Positions 7,277-15,950 of a DNA stretch of 64,000 bases are shown in pieces. The stretch spans positions 145,275-209,274 of the forward strand of contig NZ_OBQC01000005.1 in assembly GCF_900220965.1 (NCBI RefSeq), given 5' to 3'. Made by a program: the position numbers and the translations under genes. This DNA is from Ureibacillus acetophenoni. Its GTDB lineage: Bacteria; Bacillota; Bacilli; Bacillales_A; Planococcaceae. A model generated the notes under the pieces. The model ran no database searches. It was not told where the DNA came from and saw only the letters and a program-made list of their open reading frames with translations. Positions within the stretch are counted from its first letter, which is position 1; the number at the start of each line of letters is the position of its first letter.

Positions 7277-10200
7277 ATGAAAATAAAATTTGCAGCAATA
7301 ATCTTGTTAATCTTTGCTACTATATTAGCTAGCTGTACACAGAATAATGAAGAAATTAATAACTTCGTAAAAAATCCAGAAGAAAATATTAAAAACACCC
7401 CTTCTGACCCTTCGAATAATTTAGTTCAATTATTGATTTTGTTTAACGGAGAGGAATTTAACTCTAAAAGTATTTTACATCACTTCCAACAAACATTAGT
7501 TGCAGATGTCAATGTTGAGGTAAAATCACTAGATGAATTTTCCACAAGTGACTCATACGATTTAGTTTATTTAGATAGAAATTTAAATCTTGAGAGCTCT
7601 CCTATTAAAGAGCAACTTATCGAATACGTAGAAAATGGAGGAACTTTATTTTTATCTCATGAATACGCACAAGAGTTTCCTTCAAATTTTACCGGAATTG
7701 AACAACTCAAAGAAGTAACTGATAATCAATTAACATTTACTTACCCAGAAGTTCGTTTAAACTTACAAGGTCTACAAACTGTTTGGAAGTCCTTTAGTGA
7801 TGTTTATGATCAGTACGAGGGACTTGACCCAGAACTTCATATAAATTTTAAAGAGGCTGCAGTTGTAAACACAGCTACACCACTGGTGAAAAAAGGTGAC
7901 TTATCGTTACTTACTGTAAATGATACAGGAAATGGTCACGTAATCTGGGCTAACAATTTCTTACCAAATGAACAGTTTATTACACGCTTTGACCTAGTGC
8001 CTGAAAATGACCAGGAATATTTCCACTTTGGATATGCCAGTGCAAATTACTTGTTTAGAAACGAATTATTAAAATTTGTATCAAAGGAAAAACATGGGTT
8101 CGCAATTCAAAAAACTTACGGCCCATATGGTAGACCAGGACTTGCATGGCAAGCCCATTATGAATCGCTCTATTCCTTTGTTCTAGAAGATATGATTAGA
8201 TTTACTGATTTGCTTGAAGTTCATAATCAAATTCCAACATTTTCCGTTGTAAGAGGAAGTTATCGTGGTGGACGATGGTATGAATCCCTTCGATTTATCG
8301 AAAATATAGGAAGTAATTCAGATCCTAAGTTTGTAAATGTTGAAGAAAACTCATTCTTTTCTGCTGGAAAAGCTATAAAAACGGAAAGCGATATTTTGAA
8401 ATTTGAAAGTTACCCAGGTTACAACTCTCTTTTATCACCTATTACAGAACCATATCGTGCTTATATTTCAATAAATGATTGGAACCAAGATTCTAAGCAA
8501 GATCTATTCATTGGTTCATACAATGGAAATGTTTACTACCTAGAGAATACGGGTAAAGCGACGGATTTAACATTTAAGGAACCACAAATGCTAGAAGGTA
8601 TACATGTAAATCAAAATGCAGCTCCACATGTATATGATTGGAATAATGACGGACATGATGATTTACTCGTAGGTGACGGAAATGGCAACGTGTTCTTATT
8701 TGCAAATAAAGGTAACCAAACTTTTGAGGCTGCTGTTTCATTCCAAGTAGATGGAAATCTACTTAACCTAGGTGGTGCAATATCACCATTTGTAACAGAT
8801 TGGAATGAGGATGGCATTGCTGACTTATTAGTCGGACTTCCAAATGGTCAACTTTATTTCTATGAAAATTTAAAAGAAGGAAGCACTGAACTTGAAGCAC
8901 CAATTGCTATTAAAACAACAGATGGTGTTTTACAAGTTAATGAGTACGCTGCTCCTTTTGCTATTGATTGGAATGAAGATGGCAAGAAAGATTTACTAGT
9001 CGGAGATGGAAATGGTGAAATTTCACTTGTCCTTCGCGATAGCCAAGGTAATTTAGTGAATGAGGGACCGATTACTGGAAATACAAAAAACTTCTTTGGT
9101 ACTAATACTGTAAAGGTTGGACATTTTGCAGTACCAGCTGTTATTGATTGGAATAATGACGGTAAGAAGGATTTAATTACCGGGCATTTAGAATATGGTA
9201 GTCCATATGCAATTGACGACCCACTATTCCCTTATAAAGAGGAGTTCCAAAAAAATATTCAATATGTACAAAACAAACATATCCCACTTATCCCACATAT
9301 GTATTTAAATGAATATATGTCGGATGAAGCAGAAAAACGTGAAATGGAACTTCATAAGAAGGCATTTAATGATCTTGGAATTCCTTGGGATACAGATACA
9401 GGGGTTAATCATCATACTTGGCGTATTAATAAAAATGCATTGCAATCATTCAATAATCAAAAAGAAATGGGAATTTGGTGGAACTTTGGTTTTAACCCAC
9501 CTAACGTAAAAACTGCTCCACGGGATGGAAAGGAATTTTTAATGGTTATTCCTTTTATGCTCCCTGATAGTACCAATAATCAAGCTTTCCAGGAATTTAT
9601 GTTGTTCTCACCAGCACCAAATGGCCTAAATTTCCCACAAGCTTGGGAGGGGTTGGCTAAATATGATGTTCCACTTACGTATTTTGAACATGTTGAGCAT
9701 AGTATGGATCCAGGGACAGAAGTTTACCAAAAGGTATTAGATGAGATTACATTTATGAATAATTTTAGAGGTCAATATTCATATACCTTTATGACTGAGG
9801 AACAAATGGCCCGCGCAATGTTAAATACGTTTTATACAAAGGTTGATGTACAAGTCACAGATAGTCAGATTACTGTAGTTCCTGACTACTCAAATGTACC
9901 TGAACATGTTAACGAATATAAACATACTCTTGGAATAAAGCTTGAGCCCGGTGAAAAATTTAAAGATCAAAAAATAAATACATCAAGCATGTTCTATTAT
10001 GAAGGAAATGAAAGCTATTATCTTGGAGTTGAACAACCGATTAATGTTGAATTTGTTGATGAAACTACAATTTTTGATACGATTCATATCGTAAAAACTA
10101 ATAGTCCAGTTTCTATTGAAACTAAAGATAATTCAATTAACCTAACATTAGGAACTAAAGGTATGCAAGAGATAAAAATATATTCTCCTATTGAATTAGA

Positions 10201-10297
10201 CATTATTGGAGAAGATTTAAAGGTAACAAAAGAAGAAAATTACTATACCATTATTCACTATGGAGATATTGTTGAAGTGACATTACAACCTAAATAA
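7277..10297 (+). CDS. Large secreted lipoprotein with FG-GAP/VCBS repeats, function unknown
   Basis: Start taken at ATG 7277, 8 bases after AAAGGAG. It opens a lipoprotein signal peptide MKIKFAAIILLIFATILASC with lipobox LASC (Cys20); an in-frame codon at 7190 would bury this signal. 1006 residues. After a Ser/Asn-rich linker, residues about 40-270 resemble a Rossmann-like glutamine-amidotransferase-type fold (YVENGGTLFLSHEYA). Residues about 395-640 hold five FG-GAP/VCBS beta-propeller repeats with Ca-binding signatures such as DWNNDGHDDLLVG and DWNEDGKKDLLVG. The flanking parts (residues 280-390 and 645-870) may form one catalytic barrel interrupted by the propeller, perhaps polysaccharide-deacetylase-like. 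That is a guess; the catalytic residues are not clear. It is anchored outside the membrane and likely binds or processes a glycan. A terminator follows. Confidence 0.75.
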   Translation: MKIKFAAIILLIFATILASCTQNNEEINNFVKNPEENIKNTPSDPSNNLVQLLILFNGEEFNSKSILHHFQQTLVADVNVEVKSLDEFSTSDSYDLVYLDRNLNLESSPIKEQLIEYVENGGTLFLSHEYAQEFPSNFTGIEQLKEVTDNQLTFTYPEVRLNLQGLQTVWKSFSDVYDQYEGLDPELHINFKEAAVVNTATPLVKKGDLSLLTVNDTGNGHVIWANNFLPNEQFITRFDLVPENDQEYFHFGYASANYLFRNELLKFVSKEKHGFAIQKTYGPYGRPGLAWQAHYESLYSFVLEDMIRFTDLLEVHNQIPTFSVVRGSYRGGRWYESLRFIENIGSNSDPKFVNVEENSFFSAGKAIKTESDILKFESYPGYNSLLSPITEPYRAYISINDWNQDSKQDLFIGSYNGNVYYLENTGKATDLTFKEPQMLEGIHVNQNAAPHVYDWNNDGHDDLLVGDGNGNVFLFANKGNQTFEAAVSFQVDGNLLNLGGAISPFVTDWNEDGIADLLVGLPNGQLYFYENLKEGSTELEAPIAIKTTDGVLQVNEYAAPFAIDWNEDGKKDLLVGDGNGEISLVLRDSQGNLVNEGPITGNTKNFFGTNTVKVGHFAVPAVIDWNNDGKKDLITGHLEYGSPYAIDDPLFPYKEEFQKNIQYVQNKHIPLIPHMYLNEYMSDEAEKREMELHKKAFNDLGIPWDTDTGVNHHTWRINKNALQSFNNQKEMGIWWNFGFNPPNVKTAPRDGKEFLMVIPFMLPDSTNNQAFQEFMLFSPAPNGLNFPQAWEGLAKYDVPLTYFEHVEHSMDPGTEVYQKVLDEITFMNNFRGQYSYTFMTEEQMARAMLNTFYTKVDVQVTDSQITVVPDYSNVPEHVNEYKHTLGIKLEPGEKFKDQKINTSSMFYYEGNESYYLGVEQPINVEFVDETTIFDTIHIVKTNSPVSIETKDNSINLTLGTKGMQEIKIYSPIELDIIGEDLKVTKEENYYTIIHYGDIVEVTLQPK

Positions 10298-10305
10298 TGT
10301 GTTAT

Positions 10306-10336
10306 GGGGCTGTTCATTTTTGAATAGCCCCTTTTA
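10306..10336 (+). terminator. Intrinsic terminator after the FG-GAP lipoprotein gene
   Basis: GGGGCTGTTCA/TGAATAGCCCC stem with one G-T pair, followed by TTTTATTAT. Confidence 0.85.
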
Positions 10337-10375
10337 TTATCTAGTTGCCTAATTTTCTTAGCACATTTAATACCC

Positions 10376-11260
10376 TTAGACTTTATGTATCCTTTCAACA
10401 AACTTTCCAGCAGCACGGGATAACGGAACATTTTTTAAATAGCAAATTCCTATACTTCTTCTTGGAATCTCCTCTTCTAGCTTTATTTCGTGTAACTCTC
10501 CGCTTTCTAAATAAGCACTTGAAAACTCTTTTACGACACAAGAAATACCTAGATTTATCCGTGTAAATTCTAAAACTAAATCATGTGAGCCAAGTTCAAA
10601 TGCAGGTGAAATTTGATAACCTCTCTTTTTGAAGAAATTCTCTACATACATTCGTGAGTTCGACTTTCTTTCTAAAAATATTAGTGGCATCTTCATTAAA
10701 AATTCTAAACTAACTCGCTTTTCCGCGATTTTTTTAAATTTTTCCCCACACACAAAAATATCTTGAACCTCCTTACAAGGGATGATTTGAATATTTTCGT
10801 CATCGATTGGTAAATTACATATCCCCACATCGGCCTTTCCGGATTTTATAAAATCACAAATTTCTGATGTAGTTCCATTTAATATATTTAATTTAATTCC
10901 CGGGTATCTTGCATGGAAATCCTCCAAATAAGGTAATAAAAAGTATCGAGAGATCGTATCTCCAACCGCGATACGTAACTGTCCAGTATTTAATTTATTG
11001 ATCTCTAATATCTTTTCTTCTGCAACGTTAATCATTCCTAAAGCCGAATTAATATATTCATATAATAATTTCCCTTCATTTGTTAACACTATTCCCTTAG
11101 ATGTTCGATAGAAAAGTTGAATTTTTAACTCATTCTCAAGCTTCATAATAGCCTGACTTACTGCAGATTGTGTCATATATAATTCCTGTGCTGCTTTGGA
11201 AAAGCTTTTATTTCTACTTACGACGTTAAATATTCTATATAAATCTAAGTTTCCAATCAT
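10376..11260 (-). CDS. LysR-family transcriptional regulator
   Basis: 294 residues. The N-terminal helix-turn-helix is FSKAAQELYMTQSAVSQAIMKLE (about residues 18-42), followed by the linker helix and a periplasmic-binding-protein-like effector domain (residues 90-294). It is divergent from the CofE-like gene at 11391 with 130 bases between, the usual arrangement of a LysR regulator and its target. TATAAGT at 11257-11263 and ACTTATA at 11300-11306 form an inverted pair in this spacer and could be part of its site. The inducer is not known. Confidence 0.9.
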   Translation of the reverse strand: MIGNLDLYRIFNVVSRNKSFSKAAQELYMTQSAVSQAIMKLENELKIQLFYRTSKGIVLTNEGKLLYEYINSALGMINVAEEKILEINKLNTGQLRIAVGDTISRYFLLPYLEDFHARYPGIKLNILNGTTSEICDFIKSGKADVGICNLPIDDENIQIIPCKEVQDIFVCGEKFKKIAEKRVSLEFLMKMPLIFLERKSNSRMYVENFFKKRGYQISPAFELGSHDLVLEFTRINLGISCVVKEFSSAYLESGELHEIKLEEEIPRRSIGICYLKNVPLSRAAGKFVERIHKV

Positions 11261-11390
11261 ATAAGTACTCCTTATACCACATATTATTTATATTAATTTT
11301 ACTTATATCTTACTTGAAGGTAAACTTATAATAGATAATCATGAGTAAAAAATTCTACATAAGTTATACTCACTTAGAGGAGAGATTAAA

Positions 11391-12581
11391 TTGACAAGAG
11401 CAGTTGGTACAGTAGTTCGTGGGCTTCGTGGTCCTATCATCAATAATGGTGATGATATCCAACAAATCGTAGTTGATACGGTATTAAATGCAGCAAAAAT
11501 TGAAGAATTTTCTATTGAAGATAGAGATATTGTAACAATCACTGAATCTATTGTCGCTCGTGCACAAGGAAACTATGCAACAATTGATGATATAGCAACA
11601 GATGTAAAAGCTAAATTTGGTGACGATACTGTAGGTGTTATTTTCCCAATTCTTAGTCGTAACCGATTTGCTAACTGCTTACGTGGGATTGCTAGAGGTG
11701 CTAAAAAAATCGTTTTAATGTTAAGCTACCCATCTGATGAAGTAGGAAATCATTTAGTAGATATAGATGAGCTAGATGTTAAAGGTGTCAACCCGTGGAC
11801 AGACGTATTAACTGAAACTCAATTCCGTGAACATTTCGGTTATAACAAACATACTTTCACTGGTGTTGATTACATCGACTACTATAAATCTCTAGTTGAA
11901 GCTGAAGGCGCAACATGTGAAGTGATCTTCTCAAATAATCCTAAAACGATTCTTGACTATACAAAGAGCGTTTTAACATGCGACATTCACTCACGTATTA
12001 GAACAAAACGTATTTTAACAAATAACGGTGCTGAAAAAGTTTATGGCCTTGATAATATTTTATCCCAATCAATTAATGGTAGTGGATTTAATGAAGATTA
12101 CGGTCTACTTGGATCAAATAAAGCAACAGAAGACAGCGTAAAACTATTTCCAAACAACTGTCAACCAATCGTTGAAGGCATTCAAACAAAACTAAAAGAA
12201 GCAACAGGTAAAACTGTTGAAGTAATGGTTTATGGAGATGGAGCATTTAAAGATCCAGTCGGTAAGATTTGGGAACTTGCAGATCCTGTTGTCTCACCTG
12301 GTTATACGAAAGGGCTTGACGGTACTCCAAACGAAGTGAAATTGAAATATTTGGCAGATAACAACTTCTCTCATCTTCGTGGAGAAGAGTTAAAACAAGC
12401 TATCTCTGAATTTATTCAAAACAAAGAAGAAGACCTAGTAGGTGCAATGGAATCACAAGGTACTACACCTCGTCGACTTACGGACCTAATTGGATCATTA
12501 TCCGATTTAACTTCTGGTAGTGGAGACAAAGGTACTCCAATGGTCTATATCCAAGGCTACTTCGATAACTATACGAAATAA
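11391..12581 (+). CDS. CofE-like protein (coenzyme F420-0:L-glutamate ligase family)
   Basis: 396 residues from a TTG start at 11391, preceded by AGAGGAGAG at normal spacing. The opening VGTVVRGLRGPIINNGDDI and the following VTITESIVARAQG, FPILSRNRFANCLRGIA and DGAFKDPVG blocks match the CofE/F420 ligase family, which joins glutamate to F420-0 through a gamma-type amide bond. F420 is not a known general cofactor of Bacillales and no other F420 gene is in view. The actual substrate is therefore probably something else carrying or accepting glutamate. The protein is longer than stand-alone CofE (about 250 residues). Likely controlled by the divergent LysR protein. A strong terminator closes the unit. 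Confidence 0.75.
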   Translation: MTRAVGTVVRGLRGPIINNGDDIQQIVVDTVLNAAKIEEFSIEDRDIVTITESIVARAQGNYATIDDIATDVKAKFGDDTVGVIFPILSRNRFANCLRGIARGAKKIVLMLSYPSDEVGNHLVDIDELDVKGVNPWTDVLTETQFREHFGYNKHTFTGVDYIDYYKSLVEAEGATCEVIFSNNPKTILDYTKSVLTCDIHSRIRTKRILTNNGAEKVYGLDNILSQSINGSGFNEDYGLLGSNKATEDSVKLFPNNCQPIVEGIQTKLKEATGKTVEVMVYGDGAFKDPVGKIWELADPVVSPGYTKGLDGTPNEVKLKYLADNNFSHLRGEELKQAISEFIQNKEEDLVGAMESQGTTPRRLTDLIGSLSDLTSGSGDKGTPMVYIQGYFDNYTK

Positions 12582-12590
12582 GATTTTAGT

Positions 12591-12618
12591 AACCCACCTT
12601 TTTTGAGGTGGGTTTTTT
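12591..12618 (+). terminator. Strong intrinsic terminator after the CofE-like gene
   Basis: AACCCACCT and AGGTGGGTT arms followed by six T residues. The following 12619-12877 is AT-rich with no recognised feature. Confidence 0.95.
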
Positions 12619-12877
12619 CTGTTCGTTATTTGTGTCCAGCAATGCTTTTAATACAGAGTATGTTTACTATTAAACAAGATATTTAATTTTACGATTTCAC
12701 TCTAGCTAGTCTCGATTCTCATGTAACCTTACATCTTCTATTACTTTTTGTAGAAATCTATTTAACCTATTACATCAAAACCAAACACTCTCCCAAATAA
12801 ATACTTATTTCCACTTAAATGGAATCTTTTAAGAACTAAAAGAATATATATTTTAGTAGACATTCTAATGTCAAATT

Positions 12878-14686
12878 ATGGGCGTAATAAATTCGTCTCA
12901 TAAGTTAAAAAAGGAGGAGAGGAAAATTAAAAAGTTACTAAAGAACTTTACAGTTGTTCTCGTAGCCACATTTCTAGTTGTTGGACTTTTACCTGTAAAA
13001 GGATTTGCAGCAAATTACAACACTGATTACGACAATTATAATCTTGTGGCAACTGCAAATGGTGGAATGGTATCTACCTCCCATGGATTAGCTACACAGA
13101 TTGGAGTAAATGTACTTGAAGAAGGTGGAAATGCTATTGATGCTGCCATCGCTATACAATTCGCCTTAAATGTGGTAGAGCCTATGATGTCCGGTATAGG
13201 TGGTGGTGGTTTCATGATGGTTTATGATGGTAAAACAAAGGACACAACCATCATTAATAGTCGTGAGCGTGCTCCAGCTGGCGCAACACCTGATATGTTT
13301 TTAGATGAGAATGGTGAACCAATTCCATTTGCTGAGCGTGTACAGCAAGGAACATCAGTTGGTGTGCCTGGTACACTACAAGGTTTAGATCTTGCTCATA
13401 ATTTATGGGGCTCAAAATCAATGCAGGAGCTAATTAATCCTGCCATTACCCTTGCACAAGATGGCTTCCCTGTAGATGACTATCTAGCATCGCAGATTGC
13501 AAATAGCAAGGACAAACTGTTGCGTACTGCTGCAAAGGATGTATTTTTCCAAAATGGCAACCCCCTTCAAGAAGGTGAACTTCTTGTTCAAAAGGATTTA
13601 GCAAAAACATTAACATTAATTGGTGAAAAAGGCGCTGATGTCTTCTATTACGGAGAAATTGGAGAGGCTTTGGCTAAAACAGTACAAGAGTTTGGTGGCT
13701 CGATGACATCAGAAGATTTAGCTAACTATAATGCTACGATTGATGAGCCTATTTGGGGTAAATACCAAGGCTATGACATTGCGAGTATGCCTCCTCCAAG
13801 TTCAGGTGGTGTTTTCCTATTACAAATGCTAGGCATATTAGATAGTTTCGACCTTTCTCAATATGACATAAGCTCTTGGGAAAAATATCATCTACTAGCT
13901 GAAACAATGCATCTAGCATATGCCGATCGTGCAGCTTACGCGGGAGACCCAGAATTTGTGAAAGTACCTGTAAGCGGATTGCTAAACGAAGATTACCTTG
14001 CTGAAAGAAGTAAATTAATTGACCTAAACAAAGTGAATGAAAACCCAGTAGCTGGGGATCCATGGAAGTATGAGAATAGCACTGCAAACTATGAAGTTAC
14101 TGATCAACCAGACGACAAAGAACCTGGACAAACAACACACTTTACCGTAGCAGACAAATACGGAAATGTTGTTTCTTATACAACAACGATTGAGCAAGTT
14201 TTTGGTTCAGGTATTATGGTACCTGGCTATGGATTAATGCTTAATAATGAATTAACGGATTTTGATGCAATTCCTGGTGGGGCTAACGAGGTACAACCAA
14301 ATAAACGTCCATTAAGTAGTATGACCCCTACAATTGTATTTGACGAAGATAAGCCAGTCCTAACAGTAGGATCACCTGGTGGTCCAACAATCATCACATC
14401 TGTATTACAAACAATTATTAATTACATTGAGTACGACATGAGCCTAGAAGATGCAGTATTAGAGCCGCGCATCTATACAAATAATATAAATTCTTATCGT
14501 TATGAAGAGGGTATTTCAGCAGATGTAATTAAGAAACTAAATGAGATGGGTCATTCATTCGGTGATGCTCCTACATCCATTGGTAATGTTCAAAGTATCT
14601 CCATCGATCATGAGAAAGGTATTTTTAAAGGAGTAGCGGATGACAACAGAAATGGCTCTGCTATTGGAATTGAATTAGATAAATAA
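12878..14686 (+). CDS. ggt: Secreted gamma-glutamyltransferase
   Basis: 602 residues from ATG 12878. It shows the gamma-glutamyltransferase signatures GIGGGGFMMVY, the autoprocessing site GQTTHFTVADKYGNVVSYT (Thr419 would become the first residue of the small subunit and the nucleophile), PLSSMTPTIVFDE and VGSPGGPTII. The enzyme moves or hydrolyses gamma-glutamyl groups of glutathione, glutamine or polyglutamate outside the cell. ATG 12878 has no ribosome binding site. AAGGAGGAGAG at 12911-12921 is followed 8 bases later by the in-frame codon ATT at 12926, after which a clean signal peptide (KKLLKNFTVVLVATFLVVGL) begins. Homologues start there, so the native start was probably 12926 before an ATG-to-ATT change, or ATT is used. 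Confidence 0.92.
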   Translation: MGVINSSHKLKKEERKIKKLLKNFTVVLVATFLVVGLLPVKGFAANYNTDYDNYNLVATANGGMVSTSHGLATQIGVNVLEEGGNAIDAAIAIQFALNVVEPMMSGIGGGGFMMVYDGKTKDTTIINSRERAPAGATPDMFLDENGEPIPFAERVQQGTSVGVPGTLQGLDLAHNLWGSKSMQELINPAITLAQDGFPVDDYLASQIANSKDKLLRTAAKDVFFQNGNPLQEGELLVQKDLAKTLTLIGEKGADVFYYGEIGEALAKTVQEFGGSMTSEDLANYNATIDEPIWGKYQGYDIASMPPPSSGGVFLLQMLGILDSFDLSQYDISSWEKYHLLAETMHLAYADRAAYAGDPEFVKVPVSGLLNEDYLAERSKLIDLNKVNENPVAGDPWKYENSTANYEVTDQPDDKEPGQTTHFTVADKYGNVVSYTTTIEQVFGSGIMVPGYGLMLNNELTDFDAIPGGANEVQPNKRPLSSMTPTIVFDEDKPVLTVGSPGGPTIITSVLQTIINYIEYDMSLEDAVLEPRIYTNNINSYRYEEGISADVIKKLNEMGHSFGDAPTSIGNVQSISIDHEKGIFKGVADDNRNGSAIGIELDK

Positions 14687-14745
14687 TATCTTTGTTAGCG
14701 TTTCTTTCTTTTAACACAACCATTAGACACAAGGAACTTCATATT

Positions 14746-14786
14746 AAAAAGCAGGGAATCCATTTGGATTTCCTGCTTTTATTTGA
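14746..14786 (+). terminator. Intrinsic terminator after ggt
   Basis: AAAAAGCAGGGAATCC pairs with GGATTTCCTGCTTTTA around a 4-base loop, with one internal mismatch, 60 bases past the stop. Confidence 0.85.
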
Positions 14787-14828
14787 TGGGTCTTTCAAGT
14801 AATCTGGTAAGTTAATTACCCTTAGTTT

Positions 14829-14866
14829 AAACAAGCCGTTCAGCCTTATAGCTGAATGGCTTGTTT
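14829..14866 (-). terminator. Intrinsic terminator after rlmH
   Basis: AAACAAGCCGTTCAGC and GCTGAATGGCTTGTTTT arms, 10 bases beyond the rlmH stop. A/T tracts on both sides let it work in both directions, also backing up the ggt terminator. Confidence 0.85.
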
Positions 14867-14876
14867 TAATCCACAC

Positions 14877-15356
14877 TTATTTATGATACGGTTCCCCTTT
14901 AATAATCCTGAAGCTCCGATAAATCTGCTCTACCAATACTAGTTTCATAAGCTGATGAGGAAGGGTCATTTTTCCGAAGCTGAGCTTTTCATCCGCACGT
15001 TTCATAACATCTTCATGTAAGCCAAGTGACCCACCAATAACAAAGGCAATTTTACTTTTACCATACGTCATTAATGATTCGATATCAGCAGCCATCTCTT
15101 CAGACGTTTTCATTTTCCCTTCAATTGCAAGAGCTATGACATGCACACCATCACTGATTTTTGATAGGATTCTTTCGCCTTCTTTTTTCTTTACAATTTC
15201 CATTTCCGCTTCGCTTAACTGCTCAGGTGCTTTTTCGTCTGGTACCTCAACTAATTCTACTTTCGCATAGCCTCCAAGACGCTTTACGTATTCATCGATG
15301 CCCATTTTTAAATATTTCTCTTTTAACTTTCCAACTGAAATAATTGTGATATTCAC
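14877..15356 (-). CDS. rlmH: 23S rRNA (pseudouridine-1915-N3)-methyltransferase RlmH
   Basis: 159 residues, exact family length. SPOUT-class methyltransferase with the knotted C-terminal part: [43 protein letters not shown] and the invariant end GEPYHK. It methylates pseudouridine 1915 in helix 69 of 23S rRNA, acting on the assembled ribosome with S-adenosylmethionine. In Bacillus subtilis the homologue is YydA, also close to the origin. It starts the conserved origin-left gene order; everything left of it in this window is accessory. Confidence 0.96.
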   Translation of the reverse strand: MNITIISVGKLKEKYLKMGIDEYVKRLGGYAKVELVEVPDEKAPEQLSEAEMEIVKKKEGERILSKISDGVHVIALAIEGKMKTSEEMAADIESLMTYGKSKIAFVIGGSLGLHEDVMKRADEKLSFGKMTLPHQLMKLVLVEQIYRSFRIIKGEPYHK

Positions 15357-15402
15357 ACTTTATCCACCTTTTTTGTTCTTCTAAACTTAGCCACACTATC
15401 AT

Positions 15403-15438
15403 AATAAAAAGGGTCCAATTTATCAAAACACTTGGACC
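15403..15438 (-). terminator. Intrinsic terminator between the CxxH/CxxC gene and rlmH
   Basis: GGGTCCAA and TTGGACCC arms. On the minus strand the stem is followed by TTTTTATTATG. Confidence 0.8.
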
Positions 15439-15527
15439 CAGAGTACTACTGTATTCTTATTGAGTTTAAAAATTGCAAATTTAGCAGTACACAGTTTATT
15501 AACATTTACAATTTATTTACAAACATT

Positions 15528-15548
15528 TTATCCACAAAGTTATCCACA
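15528..15548 (+). promoter_or_regulatory. Two perfect DnaA boxes
   Basis: TTATCCACA at 15528-15536 and again at 15540-15548, both on the plus strand, 12 bases apart. They belong to a wider group that continues on the other side of the CxxH/CxxC gene (15775-15913). The surrounding 15439-15582 holds no gene. Confidence 0.8.
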
Positions 15549-15582
15549 CTATACACAACTCGTTTCTATATATTGTGTAAAG

Positions 15583-15747
15583 TTATTTTCTTGATACAAG
15601 ATATATCGCTAGTTCTTCACAATATGAACATTTTGGGGATAAGTTTTCTTCATTATTCACTTTATCCATTATAGGAAACTCTCCTGTTTCCGCAACAAAC
15701 ATGTCTAAAGCCTGATTAATGTGGTTTTCGCAGCTATACTTCTCCAT
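15583..15747 (-). CDS. CxxH/CxxC protein (YyzF-type small zinc-binding-like protein)
   Basis: A 54-residue protein starting MEKYSCENHINQALDMF. It has one CxxH (CENH, residues 6-9) and one CxxC (CSYC, about 40-43), four candidate zinc ligands, which defines the small CxxH/CxxC family found between rlmH and htrA-type genes in Bacillales. An excellent ribosome binding site (GGAAGGAGG) lies 8 bases before the ATG. Its role is unknown. It is surrounded by DnaA boxes and has its own terminator. Confidence 0.88.
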   Translation of the reverse strand: MEKYSCENHINQALDMFVAETGEFPIMDKVNNEENLSPKCSYCEELAIYLVSRK

Positions 15748-15774
15748 GTTGAAAAACCTCCTTCCACATATAGG

Positions 15775-15913
15775 ATTTCCACAGAGTTATTCACATTCGC
15801 ATCAAATTATCCACAAACTATTGTAACAGACAAAAAACGAGTAGGAAAGAGAAGGCTTTTCTTTCACTACCCGTTGTGTAAAAAATTATTCACATGTTTA
15901 TAAGTTATTCACA
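15775..15913 (+). promoter_or_regulatory. DnaA-box group between htrA-like and CxxH/CxxC genes
   Basis: A perfect TTATCCACA at 15807-15815, one-mismatch TTATTCACA at 15787-15795, 15886-15894 and 15905-15913, and ATTTCCACA at 15775-15783. All are on the plus strand. With the two boxes at 15528-15548 this makes six good sites within 390 bases. A DnaA-binding cluster near the rlmH homologue (yydA) is, as I recall, reported in B. subtilis. Confidence 0.7.
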
Positions 15914-15950
15914 AGTTGTTACCATATTGTTGATATCCCACAGACATTAC

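Noticed and set aside
8611..8817. Minus-strand frame inside the FG-GAP lipoprotein gene
   Set aside because: Arises from the repeated DxNxDG coding pattern read on the other strand; no ribosome binding site.
15432..15903. Plus-strand frames opposite the CxxH/CxxC gene
   Set aside because: They lie across DnaA boxes and a terminator, lack ribosome binding sites, and are antisense to a better-supported gene.
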